A stretch of 33,817 bases of DNA from Bacillota bacterium (GCA_012522085.1 JAAYLE010000064.1:1-33817); one strand, 5' to 3'. Shown: positions 26,806 to 33,817, counted from the stretch's first letter. Numbers and translations: made by a program. The notes: generated by a model not told the origin, from the sequence alone.

Positions 26806-27777
26806 CTAGTAGCTCAGTATTTCATCCCACGTGGTCACATCCCACTCAGAGGCAAACAGATCCGTAATGGCTGGTCTGGCCTTCTCCTGCAAAGCCGCCG
26901 CATCGGGGACAATGGGGGTCATGCCCCCCTCTTGAAGCTGGGCAATGAGCTTAGCTTCGGTCTCCAGAGCCCAGCGGTCACCGTACTCGGCGGCTTCTCG
27001 CGCCGCTTCGAGGATAATGGACCGGTCTTTCTCATTGAGTCCTTTGATGAAGGGTTCATTGAGCATGAAAACGCCCACCGCAACCATGTGGCCGGAGAGG
27101 ACCAAGTATTTTTGCACTTCGTTTAGCCTGTAGGATGTAAGCTGGGAGGCAGGTCCTTCGGAGGCATCGGCTACGCCCGTTTGCAGCGCGGTGAACAGTT
27201 CAGGCAACGCGACGACGGTCGGCAAGGTTCCGAGTTCCTGCCAGATCTTCACCCAGGACGGATCCTGAGGGACGCGCATTTTGATGCCCGCTAGGTCCTC
27301 TGGCTTGGTGATGGGCTTATTGGCCGTAATGTGACGAACGCCCCGGTAGTAGATGCCAGCGACCATGATCCGGTTGTCTAACAGGATCTGGCGCACTTCT
27401 TCACCGATTGCCCCCTGCCATACGCTTTTCCAGTGGTCATAGTCCCGCATCACGTAAGGGGCATCCATGAAGCCGTACTTGTGGGCAAACATGTGGACGG
27501 GCATCATGCCGCTGGTGACTCCTTGGACGGACCCCATCTTTAAAGCTTGGATGGTGTCCCGTTCACCTCCCATGGCCCCTCCGGAAAACACTTGGACTTC
27601 GATGGCGCCATCGCTTTTGCCCGCGACCAATTCGGCAAACTTCTCCGCTACTACGACCGCCTCATTGCCCGGCGGATAGGCGGTCGCCAGCTTGAAGATC
27701 ATTTTGGCCTCGGCCCCAAAGCCGCCGATCAGCAAGAGCCCGATCAATAATGGTAGCACCAGGATCTTCCACTTCAT
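26806..27777 (-). CDS. dctP: TRAP transporter substrate-binding protein (DctP family)
   Basis: Extracytoplasmic solute receptor of the TRAP system, 323 residues. The N-terminal 24 residues form a signal peptide: MKWK, a hydrophobic core LVLPLLIGLLLIGGFG, and an AEA cleavage site before KMIFKLATAYPPGNEA. GIKMRVPQDPSWVKIW carries the conserved Arg that pairs with the substrate carboxylate, and LPELFTALQTGVADASEGP is the family signature. No lipobox Cys is seen. ATG 27777 is preceded by GGGAGGGAAGG. The ligand is probably an organic or sugar acid, but it cannot be identified. A 48-base element lies 32 bases upstream. Confidence 0.95.
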   Translation of the reverse strand: MKWKILVLPLLIGLLLIGGFGAEAKMIFKLATAYPPGNEAVVVAEKFAELVAGKSDGAIEVQVFSGGAMGGERDTIQALKMGSVQGVTSGMMPVHMFAHKYGFMDAPYVMRDYDHWKSVWQGAIGEEVRQILLDNRIMVAGIYYRGVRHITANKPITKPEDLAGIKMRVPQDPSWVKIWQELGTLPTVVALPELFTALQTGVADASEGPASQLTSYRLNEVQKYLVLSGHMVAVGVFMLNEPFIKGLNEKDRSIILEAAREAAEYGDRWALETEAKLIAQLQEGGMTPIVPDAAALQEKARPAITDLFASEWDVTTWDEILSY

Positions 27778-27809
27778 GCTGCCTTCCCTCCCCGAGATCT
27801 AGGTATTAC

Positions 27810-27857
27810 TAATTTTCTAGTAGAGTGGTAATTTTCCTTTATTTCAGGCAAAGTTTT
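27810..27857 (-). repeat. 48-base element, copy B (upstream of dctP)
   Basis: Written on the plus strand it begins TAATTTTCTAGTAGAGTGG and ends CAGGCAAAGTTTT, matching copy A (24842-24889) in 40 of 48 positions with no gap. TAATTTTC occurs twice inside it, 19 bases apart; copy A keeps only the first clearly. On the minus strand it lies just upstream of the dctP ribosome binding site, in the 5' untranslated or promoter region. A TTACCA with 17-base spacing to TAATAC is a weak promoter candidate. Confidence 0.75.
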
Positions 27858-27981
27858 TCAGTCTTGGTGGTCGCCAGCTCCCTGATGATGGTCTGGGTGC
27901 CAGAAGGTTACACCTCCCCCAGGTAGGAAGGAGCCATGGTCCTAGCGAAGCTTGTCCGCAAACTTGAGGGGAGGACTTGAG

Positions 27982-28551
27982 TTGCGATCGCTTGGGGTTT
28001 TACTGGCCATCTTCCTTGCCGCGTGTCCGGCTTGGGCCCAGGGGATTGGCGATGCTGACGGAGCGGCAGCGACGGCTTGGGATGAAATAGGACAGCTTGA
28101 CTATGAGGTGGGCATTGTCTACTTCGTGGATGGGGAAGGACGGCTGCTGAAGACGGCCCGGGTGAGCCAGGGCATGGCCAGGGGCCTTTATTACGTTCCC
28201 TGGGAGCTGGTTTGGACGAAGCTGCTTCCCCCGGATGTCGAGCGGGTTTTTCTCGTCCACAATCATCCCGGAGGGAACTGGCGCCTCAGCCAGGAGGATA
28301 TCGAGCTGGGACGTTTCTGGGCCGAGTGGGCCCAACGGCGGGGAATCACTTTTGACTTGATTGCCGTTGCGCCCAGTGGGCGGTACACGAGCCTGCGGGA
28401 AGAGGGGCTTATACTGCCCGGGGAGGTCGAGTTAAGCCCCTTTGACCTTTATCTGTACCTTCTTGAACCTAGTCTGGCCATGATCGTCGAGGGGTTAAGC
28501 AGCGTCCTCGGTGCCAGACTTGACGTCCACAGCACCCTGTTCCCGATCTAG
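27982..28551 (+). CDS. Exported RadC-like (JAMM-motif) protein
   Basis: A 189-residue protein with an N-terminal export signal (MRSLGVLLAIFLAACPAWA, then QG) and a RadC/JAB-type domain. The zinc motif is visible as HNHPGG (His93, His95) followed by LSQEDI (Ser103, Asp106), with Glu42 in LDYEVGIVYFVD as the likely upstream acid. The domain ends with YTSLREEGLILPG, close to the C-terminus of RadC (YFSFREEGLL type). Normal RadC is cytoplasmic and has a helix-hairpin-helix N-terminus; both points differ here. LAAC could also be a lipobox (Cys15), giving a lipoprotein. The TTG at 27982 is seven bases after GAGGGGAGG. A secreted metalloprotease is a possibility only. Confidence 0.78.
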   Translation: MRSLGVLLAIFLAACPAWAQGIGDADGAAATAWDEIGQLDYEVGIVYFVDGEGRLLKTARVSQGMARGLYYVPWELVWTKLLPPDVERVFLVHNHPGGNWRLSQEDIELGRFWAEWAQRRGITFDLIAVAPSGRYTSLREEGLILPGEVELSPFDLYLYLLEPSLAMIVEGLSSVLGARLDVHSTLFPI

Positions 28552-29007
28552 AGAGTGGCAGTGGAGACAGTGACCATCATACTTCAGGACGAAGACGTTG
28601 TCGTTCCCCTCATAATGGGCCTGATGGAGAAGGTTTGCTAGGGCCAAGTCACTCCCTGGGGTATGGCAGCGGCTGCAGTCCTGGGGCAGCTCCTTGGTCC
28701 TGGTGTCCTCGGTCACATCGGGATGTCTGCCTTCTTTGGCCATGGCCTGCAAGGTGGTGCTCAGCCGGTGATCCTGACCGTCCGTCTTGGTGTGGCAGCT
28801 AACGCAGCCATCGGCAAACTGGTCGGGTCCGGTGATGCCGGGAATGCCGGGCATGGTGGCAGTTCTTGGCTCGTTAGGCGTTACCGTTCCCCGCTCTTCC
28901 GCCGCGGGGGCAGGTTCAGCCATCCGCCGGGGCTGGATGCCCCGCCAAGAGGCCAGGGCGGCGAAAAGCAACAGGGCAACGCCGGCGGCCCAGTACAAAT
29001 TGCGCAT
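28495..29007 (-). CDS. Membrane-anchored triheme cytochrome c
   Basis: A 170-residue protein with an N-terminal membrane helix (YWAAGVALLLFAALASW, about 5-21), a Pro/Ala-rich linker and three CxxCH heme sites: CVSCH at 68-72, CSRCH at 111-115 and CLHCH at 147-151. Extra His residues at 80, 95, 128, 131 and 146 could be distal ligands, so bis-His hemes are likely. The helix has no clear cleavage site and probably stays as an anchor on the outer face. The ATG start follows GGAGGTGA. It resembles small class III or c7-like electron carriers, but partner and redox pathway are unknown. Its last 57 bases overlap the end of the convergent RadC-like gene. Confidence 0.85.
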   Translation of the reverse strand: MRNLYWAAGVALLLFAALASWRGIQPRRMAEPAPAAEERGTVTPNEPRTATMPGIPGITGPDQFADGCVSCHTKTDGQDHRLSTTLQAMAKEGRHPDVTEDTRTKELPQDCSRCHTPGSDLALANLLHQAHYEGNDNVFVLKYDGHCLHCHSLDREQGAVDVKSGTEDAA

Positions 29008-29103
29008 GGTTCTCACCTCCACCAACAGTCTTTTCCGAGGAGCAGGGGATTATGCAGGGGAGGGCAGATGGAGGGCTGGGAAAAGGTTACTGGCCCGGTA
29101 AGG

Positions 29104-29132
29104 TTGAAGGGGTTGCATTCATGGGTTACAAT
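29104..29132 (+). promoter_or_regulatory. Sigma-A-type promoter candidate for the GH15 gene
   Basis: TTGAAG at 29104-29109 and TACAAT at 29127-29132 are separated by exactly 17 bases; they match the -35 consensus in four positions and the -10 in five. The glucoamylase start lies about 130 bases downstream. It sits in a 259-base gap between divergent genes. Confidence 0.55.
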
Positions 29133-29266
29133 GAGTTTGCCGGGGGAAACTAAGGAATTTGGCCATCTGATCGAGCATTACGGGGAAATTTCAAGGAAAT
29201 AGCCCTTTTATTGTCAGTGCCCCTGCATCAGAAGGCCGAGCTAATATCAAAAGAGGGGGAAGCGCG

Positions 29267-31330
29267 GTGAGTAAACTCCATCACGTCTCGACCCCCCTGT
29301 CTGGGGAAATCATCTGGCGTGATACAGGCAAATCGGCTCCAGGATGGCCTGGGGCAAGACCCACTTGGGCATCGGCGAAAAAAGTGGGGATTGGGACGTC
29401 GGCTGGCATGCAGTCCAAAGTCTGGTTTTCGCTGGCCCACGGAGCTGTGACGGAAGTTTATTACCCAGCTTTGGACAAAGCCAATACCAGGGAGATGAAG
29501 TTTTTCATCACCGATGGACGAACCTTTCTCGATGATGAAACCAAGGATACGATTCAGTCCGTGCAGTTGGTGCATCCTCTGGCCTTGGCTTATCGACTGA
29601 TCAACACGGACAAAGAAGGAAAGTATCGCCTAGTCAAGACCGTTATCACCGATCCTTTCCGCAACAGCCTGCTAATGAAGGTGAACTTCATGGCCCTTGA
29701 GGGACGGGTTGATGATTACAAGCTTTACCTCTACACCGATCCCCATGTGAACAACTCCGGGTGGTGCGACGTGGGCTACTGCGGAACCTATCGGGGGCAA
29801 GAGCTATTTTTGGCTGGGGAAGGGCCCATCTGGATGGCCGTTGGCAGCAGTGCACCTTGGGCCAAGTCCTCCGTCGGCTTTTGCGGCCGCAGCGACGGGC
29901 TCGAGGATCTGCATCGATCCTTTGGGCTGCAGCATACCTACGATCAGGCGATCGATGGCAACATTGCCCACATCGCCCAGATCGAGGGTAGAGATGAGTT
30001 CACCGTGGTCATGGGTTTCGGCCGGGATGCCCAGGAGGCGGCGCAGACCGCGTTGGACACTCTCCGTGATGATTGGCACCGCCTCGAGATGGAATACATC
30101 CGGGAGTGGAACGCTTATTGTACTGGTCTAGACCGCCTGGATGGCAAGGCGACCCAGCTTTATTATGTCAGCGGCATGGTTCTCAAAGCTTGCGAAGACA
30201 AGACTCATCGGGGGGCCATGATTGCATCCCTGTCCGTGCCTTGGGGAGAGGCATCAAGCGACGACAACACCGGTGGCTACCACTTGGTGTGGGCGCGGGA
30301 CTTGTACCATGTGGCCCAGGCATTCATGGCGATGGGAGATCGCCAAGCGGCCAATCGAGCCCTGGACTACCTGGCCCATGTCCAGCAGCGGGCAGATGGC
30401 AGTTTTCCGCAGAATTCCTGGCTGAACGGTGAGCCTTACTGGGGCGGCGTCCAGATGGATGAAGTCTCGGTGCCCATCATCCTGGCATGGGAGCTGGGCC
30501 GAAAGGACCTTTATCATGGGATGGTCAAAAAAGCGGCCGATTACATTGCGACCCACGGACCGGCAACTCCCCAGGAGCGTTGGGAGGAGAATGGAGGCTA
30601 CTCACCTTCCACCATCGCTGCGGAGATAGCGGCCTTAGTCTGTGCTGCGGACCTGGCCCGGCAATGGGGCGAACACGAGGATGCCGAGCGGTACTTGGCA
30701 TTGGCTGATGAATGGCAAAGCCGGGTGGAAGAATGGTGCTTTACCACCACCGGCTGGCATGGCACCGGCCGCCACTACATCCGCATTGCTCCCCATGGAC
30801 AGCCCAACTGCGCCCATGTGGTTGAGGTCAAGAACGGGGGAGGGCTGTTTGACCAGCGGGAGCTGGTTGACGCGGGCTTCTTGGAGCTGGTTCGTTTAGG
30901 CGTCAAGGCTCCCGACGATCCTTACATCCTCGAGTCCATCAAGGCCGTCGATGAGGTAATTAGACGGGAAACGCCGAAGGGCCCCGCTTGGTACCGGTAC
31001 AACCATGACGGCTATGGGGAGACGGCGGACGGCGGGCCCTACCAGGGCCAGGGGAAAGGGCGCCTATGGACCCACTTGGTGGGGGAGAGGGGCCACTACG
31101 AACTGGCGCGAGGTCAGGATCCTAATCCTTATCTTCGGACCATGGAGGCCTTGGCCAACCAGGGCTACATGCTGGCGGAACAGGTATGGGAGGAGACTGG
31201 CGAAGGAACAGGAGGGGCAACTCCCTTAGCTTGGGCCCACGCGGAATACATCCGGCTCCTGAAGTCGGCCCATCTGGGGAAAGTCTGGGATACACCGGCT
31301 ATCGTCAAGGAGAGGTACGTGGGTAAGTAG
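29267..31330 (+). CDS. Glycoside hydrolase family 15 glucoamylase-type protein
   Basis: Releases glucose from the non-reducing end of alpha-glucans; some bacterial members instead prefer trehalose or isomalto-sugars. The 687-residue protein has the bacterial beta-sandwich N-domain (about 20-270: GIGTSAGMQSKVWFSLAHG, EVYYPALDKANTREM) and the (alpha/alpha)6 catalytic barrel (about 290-675). The catalytic acid is in RWEENGGYSPST (Glu440/441), the catalytic base probably Glu607 in HLVGERGHYEL. GYHLVWARDLYHVAQAF and LNGEPYWGGVQMDE are family motifs. There is no signal peptide, so it should work in the cytoplasm, for example on glycogen or imported dextrins. GTG 29267 is six bases after AGAGGGGGA. 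Confidence 0.93.
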   Translation: MSKLHHVSTPLSGEIIWRDTGKSAPGWPGARPTWASAKKVGIGTSAGMQSKVWFSLAHGAVTEVYYPALDKANTREMKFFITDGRTFLDDETKDTIQSVQLVHPLALAYRLINTDKEGKYRLVKTVITDPFRNSLLMKVNFMALEGRVDDYKLYLYTDPHVNNSGWCDVGYCGTYRGQELFLAGEGPIWMAVGSSAPWAKSSVGFCGRSDGLEDLHRSFGLQHTYDQAIDGNIAHIAQIEGRDEFTVVMGFGRDAQEAAQTALDTLRDDWHRLEMEYIREWNAYCTGLDRLDGKATQLYYVSGMVLKACEDKTHRGAMIASLSVPWGEASSDDNTGGYHLVWARDLYHVAQAFMAMGDRQAANRALDYLAHVQQRADGSFPQNSWLNGEPYWGGVQMDEVSVPIILAWELGRKDLYHGMVKKAADYIATHGPATPQERWEENGGYSPSTIAAEIAALVCAADLARQWGEHEDAERYLALADEWQSRVEEWCFTTTGWHGTGRHYIRIAPHGQPNCAHVVEVKNGGGLFDQRELVDAGFLELVRLGVKAPDDPYILESIKAVDEVIRRETPKGPAWYRYNHDGYGETADGGPYQGQGKGRLWTHLVGERGHYELARGQDPNPYLRTMEALANQGYMLAEQVWEETGEGTGGATPLAWAHAEYIRLLKSAHLGKVWDTPAIVKERYVGK

Positions 31331-31351
31331 AATAGTGGGATAGTCCCAGCG

Positions 31352-31383
31352 AGAGCGTCACTGCGAGGTGGCGCTCTTTTTTT
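31352..31383 (+). terminator. Intrinsic terminator after the GH15 gene
   Basis: AGAGCGTCAC (31352-31361) pairs with GTGGCGCTCT (31368-31377), with one T-G wobble and a TGCGAG loop, running into TTTTTTT. It lies 21 bases after the glucoamylase stop and isolates that gene from the downstream cluster. Confidence 0.93.
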
Positions 31384-31413
31384 CGTTAATAGTCCTGGGA
31401 AAACTGGGTTATC

Positions 31414-31596
31414 CTACTTCTTGGGACCGTCGGGCTCTTTTTGGATGGGCAGATGGAGCAGCGGATGCAGGAATTGCCGCTCCAGCTCCCGGTGAAGCGC
31501 ATCGAGGGCTCTCCGATCCGCCTCCCTCAGGTATCGGTCGGCGAAGGGCAGCGTGACCGCGGTCTTGCGGTGAAAGACATCTGGTGGCAGTTTCAT
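31414..31596 (-). CDS. Small charged protein of unknown function (60 residues)
   Basis: I do not recognise this ORF. It encodes 60 residues starting MKLPPDVFHRKTAVTLPF and ending PIQKEPDGPKK, rich in Arg, His and acidic residues, with a predicted amphipathic helix around RYLREADRRALDALHRELER. Codon third positions are mostly G or C, as in the real genes around it, and AGGGG lies seven bases before the ATG. An in-frame TTG two codons upstream is possible. It fills an otherwise empty 300-base gap and is divergent from the CBS gene. It has no membrane segment, Cys cluster or known motif. It may be a genuine small gene or chance. Confidence 0.45.
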   Translation of the reverse strand: MKLPPDVFHRKTAVTLPFADRYLREADRRALDALHRELERQFLHPLLHLPIQKEPDGPKK

Positions 31597-31679
31597 GGCC
31601 AAACCCCTGCTCCAAGGTATTCGCCAGGGGGACTAGGTGCAATAGGAAGGCGGTCCCAATTGTCGTGGAGGTGGGGAAT

Positions 31680-32141
31680 TTGGTTGTCGGGGATTTGATG
31701 GTCGATGCCAACAGGACGGTGTCCGGACCAACGCCCGTCCGCCGGGTAATTGAGCTGTTGCTGGGGGATGATGTGGACAGCATCCCCGTCCTCAGCAGCC
31801 AGGGTAGACTTGAGGGCTTGGTGACCGCAGGAGATGTTCTGCGCCGCTGTCTTCCTGGACAAGTCCGGTTTCTGGACGTCTTTGTCTACTTAGATGGGGA
31901 CTGGCTGCGGGAAGAAGTCTTGAGGGAACTGGGAGACTTACCGACGAGCCAGATCATGTCCCGCAGGATTGTCGCCGTAGGTCCAGGGGCCTCGGTGGGG
32001 AAGGCGGTGGGGCTGATGTTGGAACATGGGCTGCGGCAGTTGCCCGTCGTTGAAGATGAAGCCCTCGTTGGTCTTGTGGGGCGGCGGGAGGTCCTTGAGG
32101 TTCTTTATACGAGGATGACAAAGGGGGCTATAGAGATTTGA
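31680..32141 (+). CDS. CBS-pair protein upstream of GT4 gene
   Basis: A 153-residue protein of two CBS domains and nothing else. Domain one (about 3-60) has VGDLMVDANRTVSGPTPVRR and SIPVLSSQGRLEGLVTAGD. Domain two (about 88-145) has SQIMSRRIVAVGPGASVGKA and RQLPVVEDEALVGLVGRREV. A linker with LDVFVYLDGDWLREEVLREL separates them, similar in kind to the insert in the other CBS protein at 21056. The TTG start at 31680 is eight bases after GGAGG in GGAGGTGGGG; longer versions have no ribosome binding site. The stop overlaps the glycosyltransferase start by TTGA, implying a functional link, perhaps nucleotide sensing in glucan synthesis. Confidence 0.85.
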   Translation: MVVGDLMVDANRTVSGPTPVRRVIELLLGDDVDSIPVLSSQGRLEGLVTAGDVLRRCLPGQVRFLDVFVYLDGDWLREEVLRELGDLPTSQIMSRRIVAVGPGASVGKAVGLMLEHGLRQLPVVEDEALVGLVGRREVLEVLYTRMTKGAIEI

Positions 32142-33457
32142 AGATCTTAATGCTTTCCTGGGAGTATCCGCCCCGGATCATCGGGGGCTTGGCCCGGCAT
32201 GTCCACGACTTGTCCGTGGCGTTGGTGCAGCAAGGACATGAAGTCGAAGTGATCACCGGCGATCATGCGGAAAGCTCGGAACTGGACACCAAGGACGGCG
32301 TCAGAGTTCATCGCCTGAAAATGTACTCCCCCCAACCGTTGGATTTCCTGGACTCGGTCTTTCAGTTCAATCTGAACATGATGGAGAAGGTGGTGGGTCT
32401 CCGGGAGAAGGGAGTCGACTTTGACCTCATCCATGCCCACGACTGGCTGGTGGCCTACGCGGCCAAAGGGATCAAACACGCCTACCGCCGCCCCCTCCTG
32501 GCGACCATCCATGCTACTGAATATGGTCGCAACCATGGCCTGCACAATCCCCTGCAGCGGTACATCAGCAGCGTGGAGTGGTGGCTGACTTATGAAGCGT
32601 GGCACGTCATCTGCTGCAGCGATTATATGTTCAACGAACTCCATCAGTTCCTCCAAGTGCCGGAAGATAAGCTAAGTGTGATACCCAATGGGGTGAAGGC
32701 GGACGACTTCCTGCCAAACGCTCCCGATGCGGCTGAGTTTCGCCGGCAGTACGCCGCTCCCGATGAGAAAATGGTTTTCTTCATCGGCAGGCTGGTCACC
32801 GAAAAGGGGGTGGGGGTCCTCATTGAGGCTGTGCCGATCATTCTTTCCCGTTACCCCAACTGTAAGTTCGTCGTCGCCGGCAAAGGACCCGCATTGGATT
32901 ACTTGATGCGTCGGGCCAGGGAGCTGGGCGTTTACGAACGGATTTACTTCACCGGCTTTGTCGACGATGCCGTGCGCAACAACCTGTATCACGTTGCCGA
33001 TGTGGCTGTTTTTCCCAGCCTCTATGAACCTTTTGGCATCGTTGCCCTGGAGGCCATGGCGGCTCAAGTGCCGGTAGTGGTGAGCAATGTAGGCGGATTT
33101 GCTGAGATCATCCAGCACGGCAAGAACGGCCTCCATGCCTTGCCGGGGAACCCTGAGTCCCTGGCGGACAACATTCTGGCCTTGCTATTGGCCCCGGGAC
33201 TTGCCGCCAAACTGAAAGAACGGGCCTACAAGGAGGTGATCGAAGAGTACAACTGGCCCCGGATCGCCCGCAAGACGGTAGAGGTCTATGCTAAGGTCCT
33301 GAATGAATATGAGAACACCCCTTGGGAAGGGCCATTGACCCCTCCCCAGATGGAAGAGCAGCTGCTCCTTTCACGGGTGGCCAGTTTCTTCAGTCGCTAT
33401 CGGGGCCGCTACCACTCCACCGGGGAGAACCTATTGGAACAACTCCTGCAGAAATAG
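32138..33457 (+). CDS. GT4-family glycosyltransferase, glycogen-synthase-like
   Basis: Retaining GT-B glycosyltransferase of 439 residues. The N-terminal domain starts MKILMLSWEYPPRIIGGLAR, the GGL nucleotide-sugar loop of glycogen/sucrose synthase-like enzymes, and has LIHAHDWLVAYAAKG and ATIHATEYGRNHG. The C-terminal domain has FFIGRLVTEKGVGVLIEA and the EX7E motif in YEPFGIVALEAMAAQVPVVV. No signal peptide or membrane helix is seen. The TTG start overlaps the CBS gene stop. The opening SWEYPP is common in short glycogen/starch-synthase-like enzymes of thermophiles and archaea. Together with the GH15 gene and the downstream nucleotidyltransferase this suggests storage glucan or trehalose-type metabolism; the acceptor is not known. 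Confidence 0.88.
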   Translation: MKILMLSWEYPPRIIGGLARHVHDLSVALVQQGHEVEVITGDHAESSELDTKDGVRVHRLKMYSPQPLDFLDSVFQFNLNMMEKVVGLREKGVDFDLIHAHDWLVAYAAKGIKHAYRRPLLATIHATEYGRNHGLHNPLQRYISSVEWWLTYEAWHVICCSDYMFNELHQFLQVPEDKLSVIPNGVKADDFLPNAPDAAEFRRQYAAPDEKMVFFIGRLVTEKGVGVLIEAVPIILSRYPNCKFVVAGKGPALDYLMRRARELGVYERIYFTGFVDDAVRNNLYHVADVAVFPSLYEPFGIVALEAMAAQVPVVVSNVGGFAEIIQHGKNGLHALPGNPESLADNILALLLAPGLAAKLKERAYKEVIEEYNWPRIARKTVEVYAKVLNEYENTPWEGPLTPPQMEEQLLLSRVASFFSRYRGRYHSTGENLLEQLLQK

Positions 33458-33469
33458 GGGGGAATATAG

Positions 33470-33817
33470 TTGAAAGCAGTGATCATGGCGGGGGGCAAAG
33501 GGACCAGGCTGCGCCCGCTCACCTGCGATCGGCCCAAGCCTATGGTGCCCATCGCCAACCGGCCGATGATGGAACACATCGTGTCTTTGCTTGCCCGATC
33601 CGGATTCCAGGACGTTGCCGTGACCATGTTCTATTTGCCCGAGGCCATTCAAGAGTATTTCGGGGACGGCTACGATTGGCAAGTCAACCTTTCCTACTTT
33701 ATTGAAGAGGTGCCCCTAGGCACGGCGGGGAGCGTAAAGAACGCAGCTGCTTTCCTGAATGAGACTTTCCTGGTGATCAGCGGCGATGCGCTGACGGATT
33801 TCGATCTGCAGGCCGCG
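33470..33817 (+). CDS. Sugar-phosphate nucleotidyltransferase (3' truncated by window)
   Basis: The first 116 residues of an NTP_transferase-fold protein. [18 protein letters not shown] with [16 protein letters not shown] is the nucleotide-binding signature, and [12 protein letters not shown] holds the metal-binding Asp. [14 protein letters not shown] is the product-side loop. The TTG start at 33470 follows GGGGGGAA, and the gene is 12 bases after the GT4 stop. It could be a glucose-1-phosphate or mannose-1-phosphate nucleotidyltransferase; long Firmicute and cyanobacterial versions are fused to a phosphomannomutase domain, which cannot be checked here because the window ends. Confidence 0.9.
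   Translation, partial: MKAVIMAGGKGTRLRPLTCDRPKPMVPIANRPMMEHIVSLLARSGFQDVAVTMFYLPEAIQEYFGDGYDWQVNLSYFIEEVPLGTAGSVKNAAAFLNETFLVISGDALTDFDLQAA

Noticed and set aside
27936-27980. A 14-codon frame (MVLAKLVRKLEGRT) ending just before the RadC-like start, a possible leader peptide.
   Set aside because: The ribosome binding site is only two bases from the ATG, and nothing such as a regulatory codon run or attenuator hairpin supports a leader function.
29131-29202. A 23-codon frame upstream of the glucoamylase.
   Set aside because: Its ATG overlaps the -10 candidate and there is no ribosome binding site; it is more likely untranslated leader.

Overview
This 33.8 kb window is a gene-dense, GC-rich (about 60% by eye) piece of a bacterial chromosome. 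Several things point to a Bacillota (Firmicutes) lineage: a glmS ribozyme in front of glmS, the cdaA-cdaR-glmM-glmS order, strong AGGAGG-type ribosome binding sites, and very frequent TTG and GTG starts. The species cannot be named from the sequence. There are no rRNAs, tRNAs, CRISPR arrays, transposases or phage genes.

Layout. (1) 1-10259: branched-chain amino-acid operon, ilvB (5' end cut by the window)-ilvN-ilvC-class V aminotransferase-leuA-leuC-leuD-leuB-cimA, closed by a strong terminator. CimA with shared LeuCD and LeuB gives a threonine-independent route to isoleucine. (2) 10322-15443: cdaA-cdaR-glmM, then the glmS ribozyme and glmS; c-di-AMP synthesis coupled to the supply of wall amino sugars. 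(3) 15462-19059: a PepT-like M20 peptidase, a 373-base stretch with no convincing gene, and a UvrD-type helicase with a RelE/ParE-like N-terminal domain, which looks like an insertion. (4) 19142-24104: acpS-nnr-CBS protein-alr, then a lone dihydrolipoamide dehydrogenase. (5) 24111-27857, minus strand: a dctP-dctQ-dctM TRAP transporter followed by a DJ-1/PfpI protein. Two different repeats frame this block: a 26-base hairpin (two copies) abutting the stops of dctM and pfpI, and a 48-base element (two copies, 40/48 identical) upstream of dctP and of pfpI. (6) 27982-29007: an exported RadC-like (JAMM-motif) protein whose end overlaps, tail to tail, a membrane-anchored triheme cytochrome c. (7) 29104-33817: cytoplasmic GH15 glucoamylase, a 60-codon minus-strand ORF, a CBS-pair protein, a GT4 glycosyltransferase and the start of a sugar-phosphate nucleotidyltransferase; a glucan or sugar-nucleotide block.

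Most of the window is ordinary housekeeping. I do not see a clear new multi-gene system. The best candidates for something undescribed are the exported RadC-like protein beside the cytochrome, the RelE-UvrD fusion in its gene-poor pocket, and the 48-base element in front of the TRAP operon and pfpI. All functions are inferred from motifs and length by eye; no database search was run.
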